64,000 nucleotides of DNA from assembly GCA_031258195.1 (NCBI GenBank), contig JAIRNF010000056.1:1-64000 (forward strand), in the 5' to 3' direction. Position 1 is the first letter of the stretch; each line of letters opens with the position of its first letter. The notes beneath the pieces were generated by a model. It worked only from the letters and a program-made list of their open reading frames with translations, was not told the origin of the DNA and searched no databases. Source of the stretch: Prevotellaceae bacterium (lineage in GTDB: Bacteria; Bacteroidota; Bacteroidia; Bacteroidales; UBA932). Positions 26,199 to 35,402 of the stretch are shown here, in pieces. The position numbers were made by a program, and so were the translations under genes.

Positions 26199-27779
26199 CT
26201 AGAATTCGCTCGTAAAGTAGAACTTTATATCAGGAAATTTTTCTTGTGCCATTTGTAATGAATACGGCGAATCGGCAAGAAATACATCTCGCCCATGCTT
26301 ATCAGTAGCCATTTGCGTGTGCTTGCGCTTTTTGAAATCGTCCATCTGAGCCTTATTTGTACTTTCTATCCAGCAGGCTTTGTATAAATTTATTGGCTCA
26401 TATTTACACTTCGCCCCATACTCATGCTCTAAACGATACTGGATAACATCGAACTGAAGCATACCAACCGTGCCAACAATTTTACGACCGTTTAGGCTAC
26501 TTATAAATAGTTGGGCAACCCCTTCGTCCATTAGCTGATCTAAACCTTTTGCAAGTTGCTTGGATTTCATTGGATCGGCATTCTCTACATAACGAAACAA
26601 CTCCGGAGAAAAATTGGGAATACCTTTAAACCGAAGTATTTCGCCCTCTGTAAGCGTATCGCCAATTTTAAAATTACCGGCATCGTGCAATCCGACAATA
26701 TCGCCCGGAAAAGCCTCATCTACAATAGATCGCTTATCTGCCAGAAAAGCATTGGGAGAAGAGAACTTTAAGGATTTACCTAAGCGCACGTGGTAGTATG
26801 GCGTATTGCGTTCAAACGTCCCCGAACAAATCTTAAGAAATGCCAACCTATTCCGGTGGTTAGGATCCATGTTTGCATGGATTTTAAAGATAAAGCCAGT
26901 CAGCTTTTCTTCGAACGGACTAACCTCTCTAACATCCGTAGGACAAGGACAAGGATAAGGCGCTATCTGACAAAAACAATTTAATAGCTCTTGAACACCA
27001 AAATTATTCAATGCGCTACCAAAAAAAACAGGAGCCAAGTCCCCCTCTAAGTATGGATGTACATCGAACGCAGGATATACACCCTCCAGCAAATCGATAT
27101 CTTCGCGTAGCTTGCCCGCATAATCTCCTATGTAATCTTCCAGCTCGGAAGACGAAATATCGTCAAAAGCTATCATATCTTCAGCAACGTAGCTCTTAAC
27201 ATCGCCGGAAAAAAGGTTAAGCTTCTTTTCGTACAGGTTATATACACCTTTTAGCGAAAAGCCTTCGCCAATAGGCCAGCTGAGAGGACGAACACCGATC
27301 TTAAGCTCTATTTCTATTTCATCTAATAAATCAAATGGGTCTTTACCCGGGCGGTCTAGCTTGTTTACAAATACAATAACAGGAGTTTTACGCATACGGC
27401 AAACTTCCATTAACCGCCGGGTCTGTATTTCTACCCCCTTTGCCCCGTCAATTACAATGATAACACTATCTACAGCAGAAAGTGTACGGTAAGTATCTTC
27501 GGCGAAATCTTCGTGTCCTGGCGTATCGAGGATGTTTATGCGTAAGTCGTTATACTCAAATCCCATTACCGATGTAGCAACCGAAATACCACGCTGCCGT
27601 TCGATTTCCATAAAATCGGATGTCGCAGTTTTTCTTATCTTATTCGATTTTACCGCACCTGCCACGTGAATTGCACCGCCAAAAAGCAGCAACTTTTCGG
27701 TAAGAGTTGTTTTTCCGGCATCGGGATGCGCAATAACGGCAAAGGTTCTACAACGTTTTACTTCTTTTTTTAAATCCAT
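26199..27779 (-). CDS. prfC: Peptide chain release factor 3
   Basis: A 526-residue translational GTPase that removes RF1/RF2 from the ribosome after termination. The start was set at [10 protein letters not shown] (ATG at 27777-27779); an upstream hydrophobic extension is not part of the family. The G domain shows [15 protein letters not shown] (P-loop), [22 protein letters not shown] and NKLDR. It continues with the RF3-specific domain ([17 protein letters not shown]) and a C-terminal domain with [18 protein letters not shown]. Length is normal. It is transcribed alone, with a likely promoter at 27807-27833. Confidence 0.95.
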   Translation of the reverse strand: MDLKKEVKRCRTFAVIAHPDAGKTTLTEKLLLFGGAIHVAGAVKSNKIRKTATSDFMEIERQRGISVATSVMGFEYNDLRINILDTPGHEDFAEDTYRTLSAVDSVIIVIDGAKGVEIQTRRLMEVCRMRKTPVIVFVNKLDRPGKDPFDLLDEIEIELKIGVRPLSWPIGEGFSLKGVYNLYEKKLNLFSGDVKSYVAEDMIAFDDISSSELEDYIGDYAGKLREDIDLLEGVYPAFDVHPYLEGDLAPVFFGSALNNFGVQELLNCFCQIAPYPCPCPTDVREVSPFEEKLTGFIFKIHANMDPNHRNRLAFLKICSGTFERNTPYYHVRLGKSLKFSSPNAFLADKRSIVDEAFPGDIVGLHDAGNFKIGDTLTEGEILRFKGIPNFSPELFRYVENADPMKSKQLAKGLDQLMDEGVAQLFISSLNGRKIVGTVGMLQFDVIQYRLEHEYGAKCKYEPINLYKACWIESTNKAQMDDFKKRKHTQMATDKHGRDVFLADSPYSLQMAQEKFPDIKFYFTSEF

Positions 27780-27806
27780 TAATGTATTGGTTAAAAGACA
27801 AAATAG

Positions 27807-27833
27807 TAAAGATAAAAGAACAAGGACTAGCAA
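27807..27833 (-). promoter_or_regulatory. Probable prfC promoter
   Basis: On the minus strand, TTG (27831-27833), 16 bases, then TATCTTTA (27807-27814) approximate the TTTG/TAnnTTTG pair, 28 bases ahead of the prfC ATG. Confidence 0.45.
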
Positions 27834-27948
27834 GTTAAGCTTCAACCAGAATATTTTGAGCTACTCAAACTTCTTAGGACATCTATATTCATTATATCTT
27901 TGCTCTTTTTAAACATTTAAATTATTTCGATAACTTTCTATTTCCGAC

Positions 27949-29370
27949 TTACAACCTAGCCGTAAAATCTTTATCCGCATCTGGATTCTGAACGCTTTCT
28001 TGCGGTACCTGTCTTTCTTTTACAACCGCTTTCTTTTTCCACTTTTCGGTTCTATAATAAATATAGCTACCTGCCAAACCCACAGACCAGGCAATAGGTA
28101 TAGCCCACCAAATACCCGCAATACCCATCTTTTCTGATAGGAATACGGCAACAGGAATACGTACCAACCAAAGCGACATCAGCGTTGTAAGCATTGGTAT
28201 TATCACAGCCCCGGCTCCTCTAAGAAATCCGTTCATCACAAACATTGTGGAGAAAAGAATATAAAACGAGCAGATAATAATCAGATATTGGCGCCCTATC
28301 TCAATAATTTCGTTAACTACCGCGGTGTTTGTTCCATCATCGCTTACGAATAAACGCATAATATCGCTACCCCACAGTATGGCAACTATGGTGAGGGCAA
28401 CACATACCGAACCTGACATTAACAAGGTTGACTTTAATCCCCGCTTTAAGCGCCCATATAAGCCTGCTCCAATGTTCTGCCCGACAAAGCCGGAAAGGGC
28501 TCCGGCAAAGTTCATTGCGGGTGCAGATATAAGCGTATCTATTCTACCGGCAGCGCCATAAGCCGATACTACTGCCGTTCCGAACGGATTAATAATCCTC
28601 AACAATGCCATTGCACCAATAGCAACAAAGGTTTGCTGTATGCCCGACGGCAATCCGATTGAAAGGGACCGCCTAAATATTTTCCAATCGAAAATAAGGT
28701 TACGGAACGATATGCTGAGCAGGCTGTTCTTTTTATTAAAGTAAAACAGCGTCAGCAGCCATGCGGCAGCGTTAGAAATAACGGTAGCGTGCGCAATGCT
28801 GGTCAACCCCCATTTAAAGTAAAGGACGAACAGCAAATCGAGCCCCAGATTCAGCCCAGTTGAAAATATAAGAAAATATAAAGGCGTTTTAGAATCGCCT
28901 ACCCCTCTCAGAATAGCAGCAACACCATTATATCCGAATATGGCAACGCAGCCGAGCATCATTACTTTCAGATACTCCGTAGTCATTTCCATCAGCTCTT
29001 CAGGCGTATCTAAAAGCCTCAGGATGTTATCGCTGAAGAAGTAGCCAATAGCACCAAATATCAAACCTAAAACAAATAAATAAATGATGATGGTATTGGA
29101 TGCGCGCTTTACTTGATTAAAATTCTTTGCTCCGAAATTCTGCGCAACAACAACTGACCCGCCAATAGTTAGCCCGATAGCCATTGCGATAACAGCAAAT
29201 AGCACAGGAAACGAATCGGTAACTGCCGCCATCTTTTCGTACCCCAAATAACGCCCTACAACAGCCGTATTAATAAAATTATACAGCTGTTGAAATATGT
29301 TGCCGATAATCATCGGCATAGCATATTGCAAAATTACCTTACCCTCTTTTCCTTTGGTTAAATCTTTCAT
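27949..29370 (-). CDS. MATE-family multidrug/toxin efflux transporter
   Basis: A 473-residue inner-membrane exporter driven by a Na+ or H+ gradient. It has the typical twelve membrane helices in two halves with matching motifs: LQYAMPMIIGNIFQQLYNFINT with GRYLG in the first half and SIGLPSGIQQTFVAIGAMAL in the second. The NorM-like VGQNIGAGLYGR loop in the second half fits the DinF/NorM group. A hydrophilic tail of about 40 residues follows the last helix. Substrate is not predictable. A consensus promoter element lies about 60 bases upstream. Confidence 0.92.
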   Translation of the reverse strand: MKDLTKGKEGKVILQYAMPMIIGNIFQQLYNFINTAVVGRYLGYEKMAAVTDSFPVLFAVIAMAIGLTIGGSVVVAQNFGAKNFNQVKRASNTIIIYLFVLGLIFGAIGYFFSDNILRLLDTPEELMEMTTEYLKVMMLGCVAIFGYNGVAAILRGVGDSKTPLYFLIFSTGLNLGLDLLFVLYFKWGLTSIAHATVISNAAAWLLTLFYFNKKNSLLSISFRNLIFDWKIFRRSLSIGLPSGIQQTFVAIGAMALLRIINPFGTAVVSAYGAAGRIDTLISAPAMNFAGALSGFVGQNIGAGLYGRLKRGLKSTLLMSGSVCVALTIVAILWGSDIMRLFVSDDGTNTAVVNEIIEIGRQYLIIICSFYILFSTMFVMNGFLRGAGAVIIPMLTTLMSLWLVRIPVAVFLSEKMGIAGIWWAIPIAWSVGLAGSYIYYRTEKWKKKAVVKERQVPQESVQNPDADKDFTARL

Positions 29371-29429
29371 TCGGTTGGCGTTGTTGCCTTATAATCAATA
29401 GCAAACAAACTTGTCCTTATTTGGGTTCG

Positions 29430-29437
29430 CAAAGGTA
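29430..29437 (-). promoter_or_regulatory. -7 element TACCTTTG for the MATE gene
   Basis: The minus-strand TACCTTTG matches TAnnTTTG and is about 60 bases ahead of the MATE start codon. Confidence 0.55.
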
Positions 29438-29532
29438 CAAAAAAGCCCCTAACTTGTAGTATGCAATAAATAATTGGGGTAAAATGCTAAGGAAAGGCAG
29501 AAAAGTAAAAGATGGGGTAACAAAAGGCATAC

Positions 29533-29615
29533 CGCCATTTTAAGCGAAGCGAGAAATCTCTTGAAAAGCAGCAGTACGCTGAATGAGAAGATTTCTCGCT
29601 TCGCTCGAAATGACG
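29533..29615. repeat. REP-like inverted repeat, GTCATTTCGAGCGAAG family
   Basis: Arms of about 27 bases (29533-29559 and 29589-29615) are nearly complementary, with the core AGCGAAGCGAGAAATCT and its mirror AGATTTCTCGCTTCGCT. It lies downstream of tnaA and upstream of the MATE gene on the same strand, so it may also act as a terminator. Confidence 0.75.
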
Positions 29616-29649
29616 TAGAGAACCAGCTATAGGTAGCCTAATTATTTGC

Positions 29650-31023
29650 CTATAGCCTTTCTAACTCTACGGTAAAATGGCGCATAATAGGCGCTTCTTT
29701 AACAATCTTCATACCTCGCTTTATGTCATTGCGGCGATCGAATACATTTTTCAATGCCGCTGCGATAACATCCATATGATTGTTGGTATATGTACGGCGC
29801 GAAATTGCCAAGCGGCATAAATCTAACCCTCCAAAACGATTTTCGCGCGTCACAGGATCGCGGTCTGCAAGTAGATACCCAATTTCGCAAGTACGGATAC
29901 CTGCCTCCAAGTATAGTTCCACAACCAACGTTTGTGCGGGAAACTCTTCTTTAGGAAGGTTGGTAAGAACCTTTAGCGCATCAACAAAAATAGCATGACC
30001 TCCGGCAGGTCTTTGGTAAGGAATTTCATACTCATCCAACTTTTTCCCGAGATAAGCAACCTGACCGACACGCGCATGAAGCGTATCGTACTCTGTACCC
30101 TCATCAAGACCAACAGCCAAAGCATTCATATCACGCCCGCTCATTCCGCCATAGGTAACAAATCCTTCGTACATGATATTAAATGTAGCAGCTTGCTTAA
30201 TCCAACCTTCGTGGCGTGTAGCAATAAATCCGCCAATATTTACAATGGCATCTTTCTTCGAGCTCATTGTCATTGCGTCGGCATACGAAAACATTTCCTT
30301 ACAAATTTCTTTGATCGTTTTATTTTCGTAACCTTTTTCGCGTATTTTGATAAAGTATGCGTTTTCTGCAAAACGAGCGGAATCGAATACTACAGGTTTT
30401 TTATACTTATCGGCAATCTTACGAACTTCCTTAATATTCTCCATTGATACAGGCTGTCCACCTGCCGTATTGTTGGTAAGCGTTACAATGATAAAAGGAA
30501 TCTTATCGTGATTTTCCGCCAGCTCTTTCTCCAATTTTTCAGGAGACAGGTTTCCTTTAAACGGAATTTCCAGCTGTGTATCTTTCGCCTCATCAATAGT
30601 GCAATCTACGGCAATTGCCTTACGATACTCGATATGCCCCTTAGTTGTATCGAAGTGAGAGTTTCCGGGTACGCGATCTCCTGCCTTAATCAGCACAGAG
30701 AACAAAACATTTTCGGCCGCGCGCCCTTGGTGGGTTGGTAAGAAATAATCAAAGCCTGTGATATCTTTAATCGACTTCTTAAGGTTGAAGTAGGACGACG
30801 AACCCGCATAGCTTTCGTCGCCAAGCATCATAGCCGCCCACTGCCTATCGCTCATTGCACCTGTTCCGGAGTCGGTCAATAAGTCGATAAAAACTTGTTC
30901 CGAACGAAGGCTAAACGTATTATACTTCGCTTCTTTAATCCATTTTTCGCGCTCTTCGCGAGTGCTTAGCCTAATAGGCTCAACCATCTTAATTCTGTAC
31001 GGTTCTGCGTATGGTAATTCCAT
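29650..31023 (-). CDS. tnaA: Tryptophanase (tryptophan indole-lyase)
   Basis: A 457-residue PLP enzyme that splits L-tryptophan into indole, pyruvate and ammonia. The family pattern is clear: the N-terminal YAEPYRIKMVEPI, THQGRAAENVL near residue 98, NNTAGGQPVS at 184-193, VFDSARFAENAY at 212-223, and the PLP lysine in TMSSKKDAIVNIGG (Lys256 or Lys257). This close relative of tyrosine phenol-lyase is called a tryptophanase on overall similarity; the two are hard to separate without alignment. The promoter is at 31255-31262, leaving a leader of about 220 bases that may hold a regulatory ORF. Confidence 0.88.
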   Translation of the reverse strand: MELPYAEPYRIKMVEPIRLSTREEREKWIKEAKYNTFSLRSEQVFIDLLTDSGTGAMSDRQWAAMMLGDESYAGSSSYFNLKKSIKDITGFDYFLPTHQGRAAENVLFSVLIKAGDRVPGNSHFDTTKGHIEYRKAIAVDCTIDEAKDTQLEIPFKGNLSPEKLEKELAENHDKIPFIIVTLTNNTAGGQPVSMENIKEVRKIADKYKKPVVFDSARFAENAYFIKIREKGYENKTIKEICKEMFSYADAMTMSSKKDAIVNIGGFIATRHEGWIKQAATFNIMYEGFVTYGGMSGRDMNALAVGLDEGTEYDTLHARVGQVAYLGKKLDEYEIPYQRPAGGHAIFVDALKVLTNLPKEEFPAQTLVVELYLEAGIRTCEIGYLLADRDPVTRENRFGGLDLCRLAISRRTYTNNHMDVIAAALKNVFDRRNDIKRGMKIVKEAPIMRHFTVELERL

Positions 31024-31141
31024 GATAATATGTTTTTAATGATTATTATTTGAATTAACTATGTAAGGATTGACAACATAAAGCCAATCACATTTATTTA
31101 TGAATGAATTTTATAGCCGAGAAAGCGCTAAAGAGAAACTC

Positions 31142-31225
31142 TTAGCAAGAATAGTAGCACACATCTCTTCTTTTAATATTTAAGAAGATGTAAACAGGCG
31201 GTAGTATAAATAGCTGCTTATGCAT
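31142..31225 (-). CDS. Possible leader peptide ORF upstream of tnaA
   Basis: A 27-codon ORF in the tryptophanase leader, reading MHKQLFILPPVYIFLN at its start. It has no Trp but has a Pro-Pro pair at codons 9-10. A hairpin (31162-31172 with 31182-31190) lies within its 3' half. Position is right for a TnaC-like leader, but its sequence does not resemble TnaC, so this may be chance. Confidence 0.3.
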   Translation of the reverse strand: MHKQLFILPPVYIFLNIKRRDVCYYSC

Positions 31226-31254
31226 AAATGTTGACTATTTAAACTTTATGGATA

Positions 31255-31262
31255 CAAAGTTA
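31255..31262 (-). promoter_or_regulatory. -7 element TAACTTTG of tnaA
   Basis: The minus-strand TAACTTTG is a perfect match to TAnnTTTG. It gives a leader of about 220 bases ahead of the tnaA ATG, unusually long for this window. Confidence 0.6.
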
Positions 31263-31303
31263 AACGATTTGATTTAAAAGAAAAATAGAAGTGTTTTAAA
31301 ACA

Positions 31304-31335
31304 AAAAGTATCGATTCTAAAGAATCGATACTTTT
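31304..31335. terminator. Hairpin terminator
   Basis: AAAAGTATCGATTCT (31304-31318) and AGAATCGATACTTTT (31321-31335) form a stem whose inner pairs must open to make a loop. It is placed just after the minus-strand YXWGXW gene. Confidence 0.8.
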
Positions 31336-31358
31336 ATAACTATATTTTATGTTTAGAG

Positions 31359-31988
31359 CTATCTGCCAATAAACCAACCTCCTTCTATCCAAATGTAACC
31401 TCCTCGAACCAGCTCCCAATACCCAGGGTAGTAAACGTATCCTACTCTATCTCTCATCCAGTAGCCACTTACCCAGTAGAAGCGCCCCATTCTGAAATCC
31501 CATTCCCAATATCCGGGAACCCAAACATAACCTCTGTTGTAATAGCGACGGTCGTATCTTAAGTGGTACTCATCCCTTAATGGGGGTGGTGTTCTATATA
31601 CGTATCGGTTACTGTGCTGGCGGATATAGTTAGTACGGTAAGCATCGTGCCTGTTGCCGTACCTGTTATCGTAAACTTGGCTATTATGGCGTTGTTCTTG
31701 CGGACGCTGGTAGCTTTGCCGCCTGTTATCCTGCCTATTTGGTTGTACGCTTTGTTGCCTATTAGACGTGCCTCTGTCAGTCTGATTTCCGCTATTAGAA
31801 GATATCGTAGTCTGACTGCGGTTTCTGTTACTTTCTTGACGAACGCTTGTGTCAGACTGGCGGGTTCCGCTATTGTTGCTACCGCTGCTTCGTCTTGAGG
31901 TGCTAGTTTGTGAATACAATGTTTGTACTGTAAAGAACGAACCTATTGTAAGCACCAGCATCGATCGTATAATGAGTTTTGTTTTCAT
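31359..31988 (-). CDS. YXWGXW repeat-containing exported protein
   Basis: A 209-residue exported protein when started at MKTKLIIRSM, which gives a good signal peptide. A long low-complexity part rich in Ser, Asn, Arg and Gln follows. The C-terminal 60 residues hold three to four YVWVPGYW-type repeats (YVWVPGYWEW, FYWVSGYWMR, YVYYPGYWEL, YIWIEGGW). Such YXWGXW repeats occur in small exported proteins of Bacteroidota and Proteobacteria with no settled function. It ends just before the hairpin at 31304-31335. Confidence 0.85.
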   Translation of the reverse strand: MKTKLIIRSMLVLTIGSFFTVQTLYSQTSTSRRSSGSNNSGTRQSDTSVRQESNRNRSQTTISSNSGNQTDRGTSNRQQSVQPNRQDNRRQSYQRPQEQRHNSQVYDNRYGNRHDAYRTNYIRQHSNRYVYRTPPPLRDEYHLRYDRRYYNRGYVWVPGYWEWDFRMGRFYWVSGYWMRDRVGYVYYPGYWELVRGGYIWIEGGWFIGR

Positions 31989-32095
31989 GATGTTTGGTTT
32001 TAAGGTTCCGTTAAACTTCTTTATAGCAACATTACTCAATAACCGTGCCAAACCTCTTTTATACATTCAGAATTTTGATTATCAACGAAAGGGCA

Positions 32096-32842
32096 CTAAA
32101 TCTGTTCGATATCCTTCGCCTCTATCCAGCCTTGATTTCCGTTGCTAATTTTAATTTTTTTCCAACCGCTCAGCTCATCAAGAATATGAACTTTAGTGCC
32201 TTCGTGCAGAATAAACAATTCTTTACCGCTAGCATCGGGAGAGCTTTTTATAGTTGAAACAGGAGACATAATTATAGCTTCGTCCACATTAACAATACTT
32301 CTCGCCGCCATATTACTTAGCAAGCACAGTATTATTGCCAGCACTCCCACCCAAAACGAAATACGCCGAAGTGATAGACGCCGCACAAAGAAATAAGCCG
32401 AAAGTATAAGAAATAAACCAATGGCAAAAAGGGCTATTGCTACAGTAGCCCATCCATCGGCGATAAACATATCTTTTATTGACTGAAGTGTTTTTGCAAC
32501 AAAGAATGTGGGAAGGGGGTCTACTTTATCCAGCACCTGAGTTTTTGCAAACTCGAGGTTGTAGATAATGTCTTCGTTAGAAGAGTTAAGCCTGTACGCT
32601 CTTTCGTAATATAAGATAGCCTTACCCAGCATATTTTGCTTGTAGTAGGAGTTAGCCAAGTTATAGTACAAATCGGCAGATTCGTTCCCATCATTTACAA
32701 TATTCCGGTATATATCCGATGCTTCTTTAAACGAACCGACAGCATATAACTCGTTCGCTTTATTCCAAAGAGTATCTATGCTTTGAGCAGCTATGTTACT
32801 TACTGCAAATAATCCTATAAGTAGTATATATAAACGTTTCAT
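32096..32842 (-). CDS. batE: BatE, TPR/SH3 protein of the Bat operon
   Basis: A 248-residue membrane protein, last of the aerotolerance operon. It has a signal peptide (ends in IAAQ), two or three TPR helices (SIDTLWNKANELYAVGSFKEA, DLYYNLANSYYKQNMLGKA), two membrane helices at about residues 132-180, and a C-terminal bacterial SH3 domain (EGTKVHILDELSGWKKIKI). Bat proteins are thought to form a complex in the periplasmic side of the envelope of Bacteroidota. Loss impairs oxygen tolerance in B. fragilis. It starts 5 bases after batD ends. Confidence 0.88.
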   Translation of the reverse strand: MKRLYILLIGLFAVSNIAAQSIDTLWNKANELYAVGSFKEASDIYRNIVNDGNESADLYYNLANSYYKQNMLGKAILYYERAYRLNSSNEDIIYNLEFAKTQVLDKVDPLPTFFVAKTLQSIKDMFIADGWATVAIALFAIGLFLILSAYFFVRRLSLRRISFWVGVLAIILCLLSNMAARSIVNVDEAIIMSPVSTIKSSPDASGKELFILHEGTKVHILDELSGWKKIKISNGNQGWIEAKDIEQI

Positions 32843-32847
32843 TTCTG

Positions 32848-34653
32848 CTAACGTATTTTTTGTTCCAGCTTACTAATAACATTTATGGCATCGTTATATA
32901 CTTTTTCCATTTCGGAATGACCGGTACCCTGCGCATAACGAGCAAACTCGCATTCGTCAACAACAGCAATAAACGCATCAATATCTCCTTCTTCAACCCC
33001 TTTGCTGCTTAATGCTTCGCGAATATTATCTCGCGAAAGATTTGCAACTGGGATATTCAGCTTATCGCTTAAATATCCCCACGAAGCTTTCAATAGCTCT
33101 TCGTAGAAGCAAGCGATATCGCCGGCCTTAAGCAGCTTACCCGCGACAGATAAACGCTTTTTAGCGACGGCATTCGCCTTACGATTTCGTGTTTGTACGG
33201 CATTGTTCCTTCGTTTCGCTCTTTCTCTCAGTATGAAAATCGCGACGACAAACAGCGCCAAAGCCAAAACATACAAGCTGTAATATGTCATACTACGGAA
33301 AAAGAAGTTATCGGCGACGCGCCAGCTTTGCGGCGCGAATTTATTAGCCCTGATATCTTCTCCGATATAACGTATATCTTGCCGCCTATTGGTTGGTACC
33401 GCTATTGATGTTGTAGAAGTAGAATCTCTATCTACGGTTAACGTATGCTCTTTCGATCCGAGCGTAACATACTCGCCCTTACCAGGATTAAAGTAAGAAA
33501 ACTCCGTAGGCCGAATTGTATATATACCCGCGCTACGAGGTATTATTGTAGCCTCGGCTGTTTGAGAACCGGCTATCCCCGAAGCCGAGTTTCTAATATT
33601 ATCGCTTGTTTTAGGCTCATAAACCTCAAAATCGGTAGGAAAAGACGGTTTAGGTATAGCGAACAGCTTAAAGTTTCCGGTACCGGTAATTTTTACGGTA
33701 TGCGTTACCGCGTTGTTTGCAACGACATCATTCTTTGATAATGATGTTTCCAGCTTAAAATCGCCAACGGCTCCGGTAAAAGAAGGCGGAGCCCCCCCCG
33801 GCAAGTCTTTTACATTAATGGTAACAGGAGAAGATACCAACCTTTTGCTAACAATAGTACCTTGCGGACCGAAAAAATCATCAAACGGACTTTTTGATGA
33901 ACGCGTAGGTACAACAAGTATAGCCAGAGTTATTTCAAATGGTTCTATTTTTAATACTCCATTATGCTGAGGATAAAGCAAGTATTTACGAATAACACCT
34001 GTATTATATACTTTTCCATTAACATTTTCGCGATGCATTAAATCTATCTCCGTAGGAGTTTCCAGCTCTTGGCTATAGAATCCGTTAAATGTAGGGAATT
34101 TTGAACCTTCAAAGCCACGCAGATCAATATCTTTTATATATAACTTTATGGTAGCGACAAGATGTTCTCCCTTAAATAGCGTTGTTTTATCAACTATAAT
34201 CTTCACAAACATGTCTTCTCCGGAGGCAGAGCCGACAGCTTGCTTTACAATTTCTATTTCTTTAGTAGGAAAATCATATTTTTCTCCCTTAATTTTAACG
34301 GAGGCAACTACTGGCATTTTACCTTCTTTTTGAGCGATAGCCGTATAGGTTATTGTTGTACTCACAGAAGAAGTAACCTGCCCGTTTATAGCAGTATAAT
34401 TACTATTATCATATATACCGGGTCCGGCAATGATATTAATATTATCCAACGATGAGTGTATAGTAAGGTCTGCAATGTCCGACCGGACAACATCTAGCTC
34501 AAACCTAATCTGGAATCGCTCTCCTACGCTAACTACATTAGGAACAACAATATTAAGCGTAGGTTTTTGGGCATATACCCCAAATGGTAAAAGTAAGCAT
34601 GCTATTATGCCTATATATCGTTTTGTTAGCTTCATAAAAAATGCTGTTTTCAT
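32848..34653 (-). CDS. batD: BatD, membrane-anchored oxygen tolerance protein
   Basis: A protein of about 601 residues with a signal peptide (ends in GVYA), several immunoglobulin-like domains and one membrane helix near residues 440-460, followed by a cytoplasmic part ending in SKLEQKIR. The start was set at ATG 34651-34653; a shorter ATG at 34635 also gives a good signal peptide, and a TTG at 34671 overlaps batC. A run of eight C (33792-33799) lies in the coding region, a potential slip site, but the frame is intact. The BatD domain is usual for this operon. Confidence 0.85.
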   Translation of the reverse strand: MKTAFFMKLTKRYIGIIACLLLPFGVYAQKPTLNIVVPNVVSVGERFQIRFELDVVRSDIADLTIHSSLDNINIIAGPGIYDNSNYTAINGQVTSSVSTTITYTAIAQKEGKMPVVASVKIKGEKYDFPTKEIEIVKQAVGSASGEDMFVKIIVDKTTLFKGEHLVATIKLYIKDIDLRGFEGSKFPTFNGFYSQELETPTEIDLMHRENVNGKVYNTGVIRKYLLYPQHNGVLKIEPFEITLAILVVPTRSSKSPFDDFFGPQGTIVSKRLVSSPVTINVKDLPGGAPPSFTGAVGDFKLETSLSKNDVVANNAVTHTVKITGTGNFKLFAIPKPSFPTDFEVYEPKTSDNIRNSASGIAGSQTAEATIIPRSAGIYTIRPTEFSYFNPGKGEYVTLGSKEHTLTVDRDSTSTTSIAVPTNRRQDIRYIGEDIRANKFAPQSWRVADNFFFRSMTYYSLYVLALALFVVAIFILRERAKRRNNAVQTRNRKANAVAKKRLSVAGKLLKAGDIACFYEELLKASWGYLSDKLNIPVANLSRDNIREALSSKGVEEGDIDAFIAVVDECEFARYAQGTGHSEMEKVYNDAINVISKLEQKIR

Positions 34654-34664
34654 AGCTACAAGCT

Positions 34665-35402
34665 TTACCAATTCTTTTCTGTATTCTGTCTTCCAACAGC
34701 TTTTACCTTTTCTTTCTTAGCCTTTTCCTGCGCCTCTCTTTCGTCTGCCTGTATTGCCTCTAATAGCTGCTGCGCTTCTTGTGGCGATAACTTAGGTTGT
34801 TGCTGTTGACCTTGTTGATCATTCTTTGGGTCTTGATTGGGATTTTGTGGGTTTTCCTGCTCCCCTTTGGGGTCTTGGTTAGGATCTTGTGAATTTTCCG
34901 GATTATCTTTTGGATCTTGATTCTCATCGTTATCGCCGCCGCCACCGCCATCGCCATCCTGATCTTCCAGCTTCTTTTGGGCATAAGCGAGGTTCGATTT
35001 TGTTTCCATATCGTTAGGGCTAAGCTTCAGCGCGTTTTTATACGCCTCAATGCTTTCCTTATACTTCTCCTCGCTCAAAAAGGTATTACCTAAGTTATGG
35101 TACGCTTCGGCTTTTTTTATCTTATCTTCCGTACTACCGATTATAGACGAGTAACGTTTCCCGGCATCTTCAAACTTTTCTTGCTTATATTCTGTATTAG
35201 CCAGATTATAAATGGCATCGAACGAAGCCGGACTGGCATCTATAGCACGACGATAGGAAACGTCTGCTTCTTCGTAGCGGCCTTTTGCATACGCCTTGTT
35301 CCCTTTCCTAATATTTTTGACCAGCTCCCTTCTATCCGGCGCTTGCGAAAAAGCAGGAGCTGCAACCATTATCATAAGAAAAACTAACAGCTGTCTTTTC
35401 AT
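34665..35402 (-). CDS. batC: BatC, TPR protein of the Bat operon
   Basis: A 245-residue periplasmic protein with a signal peptide (ends in AFSQ), three TPR units (residues about 37-140, for example DASPASFDAIYNLANTEYK, AEAYHNLGNTFLSEEKYKESIEAYKN) and a low-complexity tail rich in Asp, Gly, Asn, Pro and Gln. The tail contains nearly repeated DPKxxxQxxPNQ units. The start overlaps batB by four bases (ATGA). Confidence 0.88.
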   Translation of the reverse strand: MKRQLLVFLMIMVAAPAFSQAPDRRELVKNIRKGNKAYAKGRYEEADVSYRRAIDASPASFDAIYNLANTEYKQEKFEDAGKRYSSIIGSTEDKIKKAEAYHNLGNTFLSEEKYKESIEAYKNALKLSPNDMETKSNLAYAQKKLEDQDGDGGGGGDNDENQDPKDNPENSQDPNQDPKGEQENPQNPNQDPKNDQQGQQQQPKLSPQEAQQLLEAIQADEREAQEKAKKEKVKAVGRQNTEKNW

